This document shows positions 1 through 9,335 of a DNA stretch of 37,326 nucleotides, piece after piece (position 1 is the stretch's first letter; the number at the start of each line of letters is the position of its first letter). A model generated the notes under the pieces. The model was given only the letters and a program-made list of their open reading frames with translations, had not been told where the DNA came from and did no database searches. The stretch spans positions 1 to 37,326 of the forward strand of contig CANIZL010000068.1 of the NCBI GenBank assembly GCA_947471985.1. Direction: 5' to 3'. The translations under genes and the position numbers were made by a program. The stretch is from Verrucomicrobiota bacterium (GTDB lineage: Bacteria; Verrucomicrobiota; Verrucomicrobiia; Limisphaerales; UBA9464).

Positions 1-1
1 C

Positions 2-1180
2 GCGGAGACGGCAGCCCGGGCCTCGGGCGCGCGCTTTCGCGAGTCGGAGGAACGGTTCCGTACCGGGTTCCGCTCCATTCCCGCCCGCGTCATGATGGTG
101 CGGACCACGGACCGCCGCATCATCGAGGTCAACGAGGCGCTGGTCTTGAACTCGGGATACAGCCGTGCCGAAATGGTGGGCCGTACCACGGAGGAATTGA
201 ATTTTTGGGCGGATCTTGAGCAACGCGAACGCTTCTTCGCGCTGCTTTTTCGGCAAGGCTATGTGCATTCGTTCGAAGCCGGATTCAAGGCCAAGAACGG
301 GCGCCTCGACTGGGCCCTGTTGTCGGCGGAGTTCATCGAACTCGACGGCGAAAAATGCATTCTTTCCCTGACCCTGCCGATCAATGACCGAAAGCGGGCC
401 GAGGAGGAACTCCAACATGCGTTGACCCGGGAACGCGAATTGAGCCGCCTGCGCACGGCGTTCGTTTCCCTCGTCTCTCATGAATTCCGCACCCCCATCG
501 GAGTCATCCACTCGTCCGCCGAGATTCTCGAACGGTACGGCGACCAGCTCGAAAGCAACGAACGTCTGGATCACCTGCAGGCGATCCAGACGCATGCCTG
601 GCGCATGGCGGAATTGATGGAGGGAGTGCTGGTCTTCGGCCGGGCCGAGGCGAATCGACTGGAATTCAATCCCGGCGAATTTGCCCTGGCCGCAGCGTGC
701 CGCGGCTGGGCGCAAGAGTTGACCCGGGCAACCGGACATCGTTGCCCGATCCTGCTGGAAGCGGATCCGGATCTTCCCACCGCGTTTGGCGATTCCACGC
801 TGCTGCGCCACGTGGTGTTGAACCTGCTGTCCAATGCGGTGAAGTATTCTCCGGGCGGCACGGAGGTGGGACTGCGGTTGGAACGGCGAGGGGAGCGGGC
901 CTTGATCCAGGTTCGTGACCGGGGCATCGGCATCCCGGAAGCGGATCGGGCGCGCCTTTTCCAAGCCTTTGAACGCGGCTCCAATACCGCGTCGATTCCT
1001 GGCACGGGGCTGGGGCTGGTGGTCATTCGCCGGTGCCTCGATTTGCAAGGTGGTTCGATTGCGATTGAATCGGCGGAATCCGCGGGGACCGTGGCCACCG
1101 TCGATCTGCCTCTCTTCCCGTCGATCGGGCGGGCAACGCCTGCGGCCCTTCCACCGCAAACCCAGGGAAGCACACCATGA
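2..1180 (+). CDS. PAS-domain sensor histidine kinase, C-terminal part (5' end outside window)
   Basis: The frame is open to the left edge. The first in-frame ATG (92) falls inside a PAS domain, because the residues before it (RFRESEERFR) are the usual start of a PAS fold, so the true start lies upstream of the window. After the PAS domain come the HisKA helix with the phospho-acceptor motif SHEFRTP (His codon 479-481), an N-box (NLLSNAVKYS, near 820-850), and the ATP-lid glycine motifs DRGIGIP (near 920) and GTGLGLVV (near 1005-1028). These are all the elements of a HATPase_c kinase core. No membrane segment is visible in the part present. The stop codon overlaps the ATG of the response regulator (ATGA), so the two are translationally coupled and almost certainly cognate partners. 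The stimulus cannot be read from the sequence. Confidence 0.93.
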   Translation, partial: AETAARASGARFRESEERFRTGFRSIPARVMMVRTTDRRIIEVNEALVLNSGYSRAEMVGRTTEELNFWADLEQRERFFALLFRQGYVHSFEAGFKAKNGRLDWALLSAEFIELDGEKCILSLTLPINDRKRAEEELQHALTRERELSRLRTAFVSLVSHEFRTPIGVIHSSAEILERYGDQLESNERLDHLQAIQTHAWRMAELMEGVLVFGRAEANRLEFNPGEFALAAACRGWAQELTRATGHRCPILLEADPDLPTAFGDSTLLRHVVLNLLSNAVKYSPGGTEVGLRLERRGERALIQVRDRGIGIPEADRARLFQAFERGSNTASIPGTGLGLVVIRRCLDLQGGSIAIESAESAGTVATVDLPLFPSIGRATPAALPPQTQGSTP

Positions 1181-1821
1181 TCCGGCCGAAGATTCTCGTC
1201 ATTGAGGATGAGCCGCAGATGCTCACCAATCTGCTGACCGTACTGCGGGCGGAGCGGTTTGCGGCGCTGGGCGCAGCGGATGGCTTTATCGGTCTGGAGC
1301 TGGCCCGCACCGAGCGGCCGGATGTGATTCTCTGCGATATCACGATGCCGGGTTTGGATGGCTTCGGCGTACTGGAGCGACTCCGCACCCAGGCCGAGAC
1401 CGCCCGCGTGCCCTTTATTTTTCTGACCGCGCGCGGCGAACATTCGGACGTCCGGTTGGGAATGAATCTCGGCGCGGACGATTACCTGATCAAGCCGGTG
1501 CGGATCGACGATTTGTTGGCCGCCGTGAATGCGCGGCTGACGCGGCTGGCCCAGGAAGCCGCCGTGACGGGACCCGCAAACCCGCCCGAGGCCTTGCCGG
1601 CGACGTCGGCCGAATTGGTGCCGCTGGGGCTGACCGGGCGGGAGGCCGACGTGCTGTTCTGGTTGATCCGCAGCAAGAGCAACGCCGAGATCGGTGGGCT
1701 GCTTCAGATCACTCCAGCCACAGTGAAAAAGCACGTGGAACACGTGTTTGAGAAACTGGGGGCGGAGAATCGCACGGCGGCGACCCTTATCGGCCTGGAG
1801 CGTTGGCGGAAGCTGCGGTGA
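1177..1821 (+). CDS. Two-component response regulator, receiver plus LuxR-type HTH
   Basis: 214 residues. The N-terminal receiver domain (about 3-120) has the acidic pair E10/D11, phospho-acceptor D54 in CDITMPG, T84 and K106 (in KP). A linker of about 25 residues rich in Ala and Pro leads to a C-terminal GerE/LuxR helix-turn-helix (about 150-205, LTGREADVLFWL...TPATVKKHVEHVFEKLG). This is the NarL/FixJ architecture of a DNA-binding transcription factor switched on by phosphorylation from the kinase encoded immediately upstream, with a 4-bp overlap. The receiver, with LIKPVRIDDLL, is closer to OmpR-style receivers than to classic NarL ones. Targets are unknown; the giant secreted-protein gene 160 bp downstream is one candidate. 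Confidence 0.94.
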   Translation: MIRPKILVIEDEPQMLTNLLTVLRAERFAALGAADGFIGLELARTERPDVILCDITMPGLDGFGVLERLRTQAETARVPFIFLTARGEHSDVRLGMNLGADDYLIKPVRIDDLLAAVNARLTRLAQEAAVTGPANPPEALPATSAELVPLGLTGREADVLFWLIRSKSNAEIGGLLQITPATVKKHVEHVFEKLGAENRTAATLIGLERWRKLR

Positions 1822-1928
1822 TTCAGGAGTCGCGGGACACACCTCCCGGGATAGGACGCCGTAGTTGGCCAAGGGACCGAATTGTGCCAAGGTTAAAAAA
1901 CCACATCCGCCGGCAGCTGCGGTGATTC
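1811..1928 (+). repeat. 14-bp perfect direct repeat flanking the intergenic region
   Basis: AGCTGCGGTGATTC occurs at 1811-1824, spanning the stop codon of the response regulator, and again at 1915-1928, 54 bp before the giant gene's start. The copies are 104 bp apart in the same orientation. This could be a chance repeat, a small duplication scar or a regulator-binding pair; the sequence alone does not decide. Confidence 0.4.
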
Positions 1929-1963
1929 CTTTTCGGGCTCCGGTTCGAGATTCCGGCACGTGG

Positions 1964-1969
1964 TATGCT
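1964..1969 (+). promoter_or_regulatory. Possible -10 element (TATGCT) for the CotH/LTD gene
   Basis: TATGCT lies 12 nt before the chosen ATG at 1982, which would give a very short or leaderless transcript. No clear -35 hexamer is seen. Confidence 0.25.
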
Positions 1970-1981
1970 AACGTGCGCCTC

Positions 1982-4900
1982 ATGTATTGCTTCTTCCAAC
2001 GGCTGCTCGCCGTCTGGCTTCTGTCGTGGAGTGCGGTGACCCTCGGGGCCGCCCCGCTGTTCTTTTCAGAAGTGATGTACCATCCACCCGGTACCAACGT
2101 GCTGGAGGAATGGGTGGAATTGCGCAATCCCAACGCCGAATCCGTCGATCTCTCCGGCTGGCAATTGACGCAGGGTGTGCGGATCACGCTCCCGGCCGCC
2201 ACCCGGATTGCCGGCAACGGATACCTGGTGATTGCCGCGCATCTGCCCACGTTTGCCGCCGCGCATCCGACCGTGACTAATGTGGTTGGCGGCTGGACCG
2301 GCGTGCTGAGCGACAGCGGCGAGACGTTGGAACTCCAGGATGCCGCGGGGATTACCCAGGCCAGCCTGACGTATGCTACGGAAGGCGATTGGGCCGTGCG
2401 ACGCCTTTCGGCCCCGGATCGGTACGGAAAGAGCGGCTGGGAATGGTCGACCGCCCACGACGGGGGCGGTAGTTCCTTGGAATTGGTGAACGAACAACTT
2501 CCGTTGACCGAGGGCCAGAACTGGCTGTCCAGCCTCACCGCCGGCGGCACTCCCGGCCGGGCGAATTCTGTCGCGGCCAGCGATATCGCACCCTTGATCA
2601 CCGAGTTGCATCACTTCCCGCCGGTGCCCCGGTCCTCGGAAGCGGTCACGATTTCCGTGCGGCTGGTGGACGAACTCACTTCCGGCGTCAGCGGCGCGGT
2701 GCATTGGCGACTCGATACCAGCGCAACCTTCACCACGCTTCCATTGGTGGACGATGGGGCCCACGGTGACGGATTGGTCCATGACGGTGTCTTTGGTGCG
2801 GTGATTCCCGCACAGGCGAACAACGCGGTGATCGAGTTCTACGTCACGACCACCGATGGCAACGGTCACACCCGCACTTTGCCAAATTTCCTGCCGACCG
2901 CCGAAGCCCGGAGCCCTTACCTCGTGTATCAGGTCGATGACGCAGTCTATTCCGGCAGCCAGCCGCTTTATAAGCTGGTCGCCAGCCGGACCGAGAAGGC
3001 CTTTCTGGAAACCCAGATCTGGGGTGGTTCCCCGCTGAGCGATGCGGAGATCAATGGGACGTTCATCGCCGCCGACGGAGTCGTCTCTAGTGAGGGGACG
3101 CCGCAGGTGCGGTATCAAGTCAGCTATCGCAATCGCGGGCACGGCACGCGTACTTCTGTGCCCCACAATTTTCTGGTCAAATTTCCCAACGACCGGCTGT
3201 GGCGGCATCGCAGTGCGCTCAATTTGAACAGCCAGTCCACGCCCGGACAGACGCTCGGAAGCGCCATATTCCGTTCGCTCGGCATCACCATGGCGGAATC
3301 GCATCTGGCGCAGGTCCGTTGGAACGGCGTCAACCTCGCGTCGCCCAACGCCCCGCAATGGGGCAGCTACGCGGCCAACGAGGTGATCGACGGTGAGCTG
3401 CTCAAACGCCAGATCCCCCACGACGCCGACGGCAACATTTATCGGGGCATCCGGAGCTTCGACGTCTCCATCACTCCAAACCTGGTGTGGCATGGCAGCG
3501 AATTCAATGGTTATACCAACGCCTACTTCAAGCAAAACAACTCCCTGGCCAACGATTGGTCCGATTTCATCAAGTTGCTGGATGTGCTCAACAACACTCC
3601 CGCGGGCGACTACGTGACCCGGATCAACCAGTCCGTAAACGTGCCCGAGTGGATGCGTTATTTCGCCATCAACTCGCTGCTCGACAATCAGGAGACGTGT
3701 CTGGGTACCGGCGTGGGCGATGACTATATTCTCTACATTCCCACACAGGATCGTCGCGCCCAAGTGTGGTCCTACGACATGGATTCCATCGTGGGCGGCG
3801 GCACCCTGACCACGGCTACCAGCACCGGCATTTTCAAGATGGCCGACCTGGCGACGGTCTCGCGGTTGGTGAAGACGCCGGAATTCGCGGCCGAATACTT
3901 TCGCCAGCTGCAGGAGTTGTCGACGGGGTTTTTCGCTCCCGCCCAGTTTGATGCCTTCATCGACCAATGGCGCGGCCAGTTGGAATCCACGCCGGCCATC
4001 GAACAATTAGTGCGGAATCTGAAGGCGTATAACGCCAGCCGGGTGGCCATCGTGCGCGCGCTGATTCCGTCCGAGCTCACCGTGGTCTCGCCTCTGCCGG
4101 TGGTCTCCGGTTATCCGCATGCCACGACCGCCACCACGTCCTTGTCGGGAACGGCAGATGCCGCACAAACCGCGGTGGTCCGCGTCAATGGAATCAACGC
4201 CACCTACACGGCGTGGCAGGGGCACTGGACCAATGCCGCCGTGAGCCTGCATCCAGGTGTTAACCGCATTCTCGTCGAAGCCTTCAATGCGGGAGGCACT
4301 TTGATTGGCAATCGGACCGTGGACGTCTGGTATGACGATGCCTCAGTCGCCTCCAAGGGAGGCACCGTCGCCGGCAACGAAACCTGGTCGGCGTCCGGTG
4401 GCCCCTACCTGATTACTTCCAGCCTGACCGTTCTGGGCGGCGCGACCCTGACCCTGGAACCGGGTACCAGCGTGTATCTGGCCGCGGGAGTGAATCTGAC
4501 GATTGCGAATGGCGGTCGCTTGCTGGCGGAAGGCACGGCACAGGCGCCCATTGTGCTGAGTCGTCCGCCGGGCGTGGCCACCAAGTGGGGCGGCATTGTC
4601 ATCAACGGCGCGGCGGGGTCCCCGGAAACGCGTCTGGTTCACGCCTACATCGAAGGCAACGGCACGACCTGCATTCATTCCTCGGGCGGAACCCTCTTCC
4701 TCGACTACCTCAATTTTGGCTCACCGGATCAACAATTCGTCTCGCTCGACAATTCGTCGTTTGTGGTGAGTCACTGTCATTTTCCGACCCCCACGGCGGG
4801 ATTCGAACCCCTGCACGGTACGGGCGGAGTCAAAGCGGGCGGCCACGGGCTTTTCCTGCGCAATTTCATCGGCGCGCCTAATGGCTATAATGACGTCATT

Positions 4901-7900
4901 GATTTCACGGGGAGCAATCGACCTGGTCAGCCGCTGGCGCATTTCATTGGCAACGTCCTGATCGGGAGCGGCGACGATGGACTCGATCTGGATGGTACGG
5001 ATGCCTGGGTGGAAGGGAACATTTTCCTCCACATTCATCGCAACGGGGCCCCGGATAGTTCCGCCGCGATCTCGGGGGGCAATACCGGCTCCGACACGTC
5101 TGAGGTGACGATCATCAACAACCTGTTTTTCGATTGCGACAACGCTGCCACGGCGAAGCAGGGCAACTTCTACACCCTCATTGGAAATACGATCGTTCAC
5201 ACCACCCGCCAGGGCGGTGTGGATTTCGCCTCCGGCATTGTGAACGTGCGCGACACCACACCGGATCTCACCACGCCGGGCAAGGGATTCTATCTCGAGA
5301 ACAATGTGATCACGGATGCCGAGCAACTGGTACGGAATCCCACCGCCGGCTCGCTGGTGACGTTCGTGAACAACTTGTTGCCGCTGGCGTGGGACGGACC
5401 CGGGACGGGCAATCGAGTGCTGCCGGCCGGGCTGCGGCACCTGCCGGAGATTTCGGAGACGCAGTTTACCAACTGGGAATCGGCCCAGGTCCTGTGGAAT
5501 TGGTTGTCACCGGCGCCGGGCTCGCCCGCCCGCGGCGCCGGAATTGGCGGACGGGATCTGGGGGGTGTGTTGCCCTTGGGCGTCGTCGTAAGTGGCGCGC
5601 CGGTGGGCGTCACCGCCGCTACCGGGGCTACTCTGAGCGTCGGGCCGAACCGGACCGGCGACGGGATTCCCAGCGCGGGATTTCCGCAAGGCAGCGGGTA
5701 TATCGCCTACCGCTGGCGGTTGGACGGCGGCGAGTGGAGCGCCGAAATTCCCATCGCTCAACCCATCGTGCTGGCTGCGCTCACCCCGGGTGAACACTTC
5801 GTGGAGGTTTCCGGCAAACGCGACAGTGGGATGTATCAGGATGATCCGTTGCTGGCGGATGCGGCGGTCGTTTCCCGCAGTGCGACGTGGACGGTGGACC
5901 CGAACTACGTACCTCCCGTGGCCGCGTTGCCCATCCGGCTCAATGAAATCCTGGCGGCGAATCTGACGACGTTCACCAATGCCGGTGCGACGCCCGATTT
6001 GGTGGAGTTGTACAACGCGGGCGCCGCGGCGATCGACCTCGGCGGTGTGTCGCTGAGTGATTCCGCCACTCTCCCGCGCAAGTTTACCTTTGCGCCCGGC
6101 ACAACGCTTGCCGCAGGCGGTTATCTGGTGCTGTTGGCCGACAGTGTCAGCAACGCTCCGGGCCTGCACCTGGGCTTCAGCCTGAAGGCCGCCGGGGATG
6201 AAGTGATCCTCACCGACAGCGTGGCCCGCGGGGCCGGCGTGCTGGATCGGGTGCAATTCGGAATGCAGGTACCCGATCTCTCGCTGGGACGCGGCTATGA
6301 CGGCGAATGGACGCTGGGGCGGCCGACACTGGCTGCCGCCAATCAGCCCGTTGCTTTGGGCAATCCGGCTCAACTGCGCCTTAATGAATGGCTGGCGAGT
6401 GCCATCTTCACGAGCGGAAATGATTTCCTGGAACTGTATAATCGGGACCTGCTGCCGGTGGCCCTCGGTGGCCTGCGGATTTCCGATGCGGCAGCGGCGC
6501 CGGATCGATCCGTCATTGCCCCGCTGAGTTTCATCGCCGGCCGGGGCCACGTGCGATTCATTGCCGACGGGTCACCGGGGCAGGGCGCGGATCATCTGGC
6601 GTTCAAGCTGCCAGCCGACAGTGCGCTGCTGCGTTTGAGCGATGCGGAGAACCGCACCCTGGACCTGATTTCGTACGGTCCGCAGCGCACGGATGTCTCC
6701 CAAGGGCGCTCGCCCGACGGCACCACCCAAGTCATCTCTTTTGGCCAGCCCAGTCCCGGTGGCCCGAATCCGGGGAGTGTCGACGGCAACTGCACGCTGG
6801 CGGTGGAGACCATTCCGCTGTTGTCGCTGGGGTCGTCGTGGCGCTATCAGCAGACCACCAATCTGGACGGAACGGCCTGGAAGACCCCCGGCTACGTCGA
6901 CTCCGCGTGGCCGGTGGGTGCGGGGCTGTTGGGGGTTGAGGACTGCAACTGTCTACCGGTGCCCGGTCTTAAGACCGTACTGACGCTGGGGCGGACCACG
7001 TATTATTTCCGGACGCAATTCACCGTGAATACCAACCTCGCCGGTTTCAACCTGGCACTCACCACAGTGCTGGATGACGGTGCGGTGATTTACCTGAACG
7101 GCGTGGAGTTGGCGCGACCGGGCATGGCCGCGGGAACTGTGAACTACGCGACGTTCAGTTCACGGAATGTCGGCAATGGCAGCACGGAATTCTTCCCGCT
7201 GCCATCCACCCAGTTGGTCGAGGGCGTCAACACGCTGGCTGTCGAGGTCCATCAAACCAGCGCCGGCAGCTCGGATATTGTCTGGGGTGCCGCGCTCGAA
7301 GCAACGCGGACCATTACCAATTGCTCGTCCATTTCGACTTCGCCGGTTTTATTGAACGAGGTTTTCGCCCGGAATCTGACGCGGACGAATCTTGACGGAG
7401 TGGTGGCGGATTGGATCGAACTCTATAACCCCGCCAGTACCAGTGCTTCGCTGGATGGGCTGAGTTTAACCGATAATCCTGGCGAGCCGCGCAAATGGGT
7501 GATGCCGGACGGAGTGGTGCTGGCGCCGGGCAAATTCCTCACGATCGCGTGCGATCCTCTGCAATTGCCCGCGGCGGGCAACACCGGTTTTGGCCTCAAT
7601 GGATCGGGCGGGGCTCTCTACCTGTTTGATCGGTCGGAACGCGGAGGGGCCTTGCTGGACGCGGTTTTCTACGGCGTGCAGGCGGCGGACTTTGCCATTG
7701 GCCGCGTACCGGACGGATCGCCCACGTGGCTGCTGACGGTGCCCACCGCCGGCCAGGTCAATACGGCAGCGGCATTGGGCAACCCCGCACTTTGCCGCAT
7801 CAATGAATGGATGGCCGATCCGGCAACGGGTGATGATTGGTTTGAGGTCTTCAATAGCGATACCCGGCCGATTTCCCTCGGAGGCCTGTTTTTCACCGAC

Positions 7901-8584
7901 AATTTTGAGACGCCGTTTACCTCGCCGGTGTCTCCACTGTCCTTCGTCGGCGTCGGCGCGGATGCGTATCGGCAGTACTTCGCCGACGGCAAACCCGGCA
8001 ATGGGGCCAACCACGTGAATTTCAGTCTCAAGAAATCCGGGGAAGCCATCGGCCTCTATACCGTCGCTGGTCAACTCCTCGATGGGGTGACACTTGGCGG
8101 TCAGCTGGCCGATGTTTCGCAGGGCCGGTTCCCCGATGGCAGTGCCACGATTGTCGCGTTCCCGGGGCGGGCAACACCTCAGGCGCCGAACACCTTTAGT
8201 GTGGTCACGGACGCCGATGGCGATGGACTTCCGGACGTCTGGGAAACGGCCCACGGTCTGGATCCGAAGGACCCCTCCGATGCCGCGAAGGATCCAGATG
8301 GCGATGGCTTAACCAACCTGCAGGAATTTCTGGCCGGCACGAACCCGCGCGATGCGAATAGCGGACTGCGCCTGGATGTGGAGATGGGAGCCTCTGTGCT
8401 CTTGCGTTTCAACGGCGTCACCGGACGCAGCTATACCCTCCAATCACGTGAAGCGTTCGGCTCCGGGGACTGGGCGAATCAGATCGCCATCCCGGTCAGG
8501 AATGCCGATGGCCCGATCGCGGTGACCGACCCGGCGCCACCCTCCGTCGTACGCTTCTACCGGTTGATTACCCCGGCTCGGTAG
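1982..8584 (+). CDS. Giant secreted CotH-kinase / lamin-tail-domain / beta-helix protein
   Basis: 2200 residues. The frame is open further upstream (TTG at 1865), but the ATG at 1982 is chosen because it begins a clear signal peptide (MYCFFQRLLAVWLL..., cleavage after LGAAP). Approximate domain order: lamin-tail domain (25-190); CotH-like domain (about 320-690, with FLVKFPNDRLW, a long insertion, and WSYDMDSIVGGG); right-handed beta-helix (800-1115, with repeated 'NLFFDCDNAA / NTIVHTT' style rungs); two lamin-tail domains (1316-1596); a galactose-binding-like beta-sandwich (1600-1776); two more lamin-tail domains (1784-2069); type-3 calcium repeats DADGDGLPD and DPDGDGLTN (2076-2123); and a C-terminal module (LQSREAFGSGDW...FYRLI). 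CotH proteins of this kind are surface or spore-coat associated, and some members are protein kinases. Whether this one is active was not established. The most likely role is an exported adhesive or structural surface protein. Confidence 0.88.
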   Translation: MYCFFQRLLAVWLLSWSAVTLGAAPLFFSEVMYHPPGTNVLEEWVELRNPNAESVDLSGWQLTQGVRITLPAATRIAGNGYLVIAAHLPTFAAAHPTVTNVVGGWTGVLSDSGETLELQDAAGITQASLTYATEGDWAVRRLSAPDRYGKSGWEWSTAHDGGGSSLELVNEQLPLTEGQNWLSSLTAGGTPGRANSVAASDIAPLITELHHFPPVPRSSEAVTISVRLVDELTSGVSGAVHWRLDTSATFTTLPLVDDGAHGDGLVHDGVFGAVIPAQANNAVIEFYVTTTDGNGHTRTLPNFLPTAEARSPYLVYQVDDAVYSGSQPLYKLVASRTEKAFLETQIWGGSPLSDAEINGTFIAADGVVSSEGTPQVRYQVSYRNRGHGTRTSVPHNFLVKFPNDRLWRHRSALNLNSQSTPGQTLGSAIFRSLGITMAESHLAQVRWNGVNLASPNAPQWGSYAANEVIDGELLKRQIPHDADGNIYRGIRSFDVSITPNLVWHGSEFNGYTNAYFKQNNSLANDWSDFIKLLDVLNNTPAGDYVTRINQSVNVPEWMRYFAINSLLDNQETCLGTGVGDDYILYIPTQDRRAQVWSYDMDSIVGGGTLTTATSTGIFKMADLATVSRLVKTPEFAAEYFRQLQELSTGFFAPAQFDAFIDQWRGQLESTPAIEQLVRNLKAYNASRVAIVRALIPSELTVVSPLPVVSGYPHATTATTSLSGTADAAQTAVVRVNGINATYTAWQGHWTNAAVSLHPGVNRILVEAFNAGGTLIGNRTVDVWYDDASVASKGGTVAGNETWSASGGPYLITSSLTVLGGATLTLEPGTSVYLAAGVNLTIANGGRLLAEGTAQAPIVLSRPPGVATKWGGIVINGAAGSPETRLVHAYIEGNGTTCIHSSGGTLFLDYLNFGSPDQQFVSLDNSSFVVSHCHFPTPTAGFEPLHGTGGVKAGGHGLFLRNFIGAPNGYNDVIDFTGSNRPGQPLAHFIGNVLIGSGDDGLDLDGTDAWVEGNIFLHIHRNGAPDSSAAISGGNTGSDTSEVTIINNLFFDCDNAATAKQGNFYTLIGNTIVHTTRQGGVDFASGIVNVRDTTPDLTTPGKGFYLENNVITDAEQLVRNPTAGSLVTFVNNLLPLAWDGPGTGNRVLPAGLRHLPEISETQFTNWESAQVLWNWLSPAPGSPARGAGIGGRDLGGVLPLGVVVSGAPVGVTAATGATLSVGPNRTGDGIPSAGFPQGSGYIAYRWRLDGGEWSAEIPIAQPIVLAALTPGEHFVEVSGKRDSGMYQDDPLLADAAVVSRSATWTVDPNYVPPVAALPIRLNEILAANLTTFTNAGATPDLVELYNAGAAAIDLGGVSLSDSATLPRKFTFAPGTTLAAGGYLVLLADSVSNAPGLHLGFSLKAAGDEVILTDSVARGAGVLDRVQFGMQVPDLSLGRGYDGEWTLGRPTLAAANQPVALGNPAQLRLNEWLASAIFTSGNDFLELYNRDLLPVALGGLRISDAAAAPDRSVIAPLSFIAGRGHVRFIADGSPGQGADHLAFKLPADSALLRLSDAENRTLDLISYGPQRTDVSQGRSPDGTTQVISFGQPSPGGPNPGSVDGNCTLAVETIPLLSLGSSWRYQQTTNLDGTAWKTPGYVDSAWPVGAGLLGVEDCNCLPVPGLKTVLTLGRTTYYFRTQFTVNTNLAGFNLALTTVLDDGAVIYLNGVELARPGMAAGTVNYATFSSRNVGNGSTEFFPLPSTQLVEGVNTLAVEVHQTSAGSSDIVWGAALEATRTITNCSSISTSPVLLNEVFARNLTRTNLDGVVADWIELYNPASTSASLDGLSLTDNPGEPRKWVMPDGVVLAPGKFLTIACDPLQLPAAGNTGFGLNGSGGALYLFDRSERGGALLDAVFYGVQAADFAIGRVPDGSPTWLLTVPTAGQVNTAAALGNPALCRINEWMADPATGDDWFEVFNSDTRPISLGGLFFTDNFETPFTSPVSPLSFVGVGADAYRQYFADGKPGNGANHVNFSLKKSGEAIGLYTVAGQLLDGVTLGGQLADVSQGRFPDGSATIVAFPGRATPQAPNTFSVVTDADGDGLPDVWETAHGLDPKDPSDAAKDPDGDGLTNLQEFLAGTNPRDANSGLRLDVEMGASVLLRFNGVTGRSYTLQSREAFGSGDWANQIAIPVRNADGPIAVTDPAPPSVVRFYRLITPAR

Positions 8585-9188
8585 ACGGATTCCCATCAAA
8601 TGCGACCGGCAATCGGCGGATATCGCCGGGCGCCGGATCCAGGTGCACCGGAAAGTCACCCGGTGAGTGGTCGGGGATCGAGTATTTGGCGTCCACGGTC
8701 CAATGGCGAAGATCAGCTGAGGATTGCAGTTCCAATGGACCGGTGGTGGCCGGGAAGGTCATCGCCAACGTTCGGTCGCCCACCGATACCGCCCAAGGAT
8801 GCCCGCCGAAACTACGGACGGGCATGACGAAGCTGTTACCGGAGGGTAGTCGGGTGGTTAGTCCCCGCTCGTCGGTGACTTGAATATCGGGACACAATTC
8901 GGGCTCCGGTGTGAAGGGCTTGGCCCGGATGTGGATAAGGTTGCTGGCGCCCGGAACCTTGGAGGTAATTTCGCCAGTCCAGGTGCTCCGGGGGACGCTG
9001 CTGAACAAGGACGCCCTGCGTGCGGAGGCGATGTATCCGTCGCGATCCCAAACTTCGAGCACCGCAGCGATGGTGTTGTAATAATAGTACACCCGGGGGT
9101 GCGCCGGTGGCCAGGCGACCCGGTCGCGGGGCGTGATTTTGGTATGGTTTTGCTGCTGTTTAAGTCTCGTGACGAAAGCCTGCCTTGC
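8568..9188 (-). pseudogene. 3' part of a secreted-protein gene lacking a convincing start
   Basis: On the minus strand the frame is open from the TGA at 9189-9191 to the stop at 8568. The only plausible start codon is a GTG at 9092-9090, which lies in the middle of coding-looking sequence (DRVAWPPAHPRVYYYY); from it 174 residues are encoded. No signal peptide is present. The C-terminus contains LELQSSADLRHWTVD, the same module that ends the neighbouring giant protein and two other exported proteins in this window. I read it as the surviving tail of a larger exported protein that has lost its 5' end, although a short GTG-started gene is possible. Its 3' end overlaps the convergent giant gene by 17 bp. 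Confidence 0.45.
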
Positions 9189-9322
9189 TCACCGGCCGAT
9201 ATGCCAAAACATGAAAATGGTTACATCCGTTCCGTGAAATTATAGACCTCCCAAAAGCGTCGTTGACCGGTCGCCGCGTCCCGACCGTCCGCAAAATTTC
9301 CAGCTTCTCCCGGTTTTACTGC

Positions 9323-9328
9323 TATACC
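9323..9328 (+). promoter_or_regulatory. Possible -10 element (TATACC) 7 nt before the SDR start
   Basis: TATACC followed by seven bases and ATG has the spacing expected for a leaderless mRNA. There is no Shine-Dalgarno sequence before 9336. The same hexamer occurs 5 nt before the PBP2 start. Confidence 0.35.
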
Positions 9329-9335
9329 CATTTGC

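Noticed and set aside
571-4006. Long minus-strand frames (571-2601 and 2066-4006) opposite the kinase, regulator and CotH genes
   Set aside because: They have no recognisable domains and cross several real genes with clear family motifs, as expected of high-GC antisense frames.
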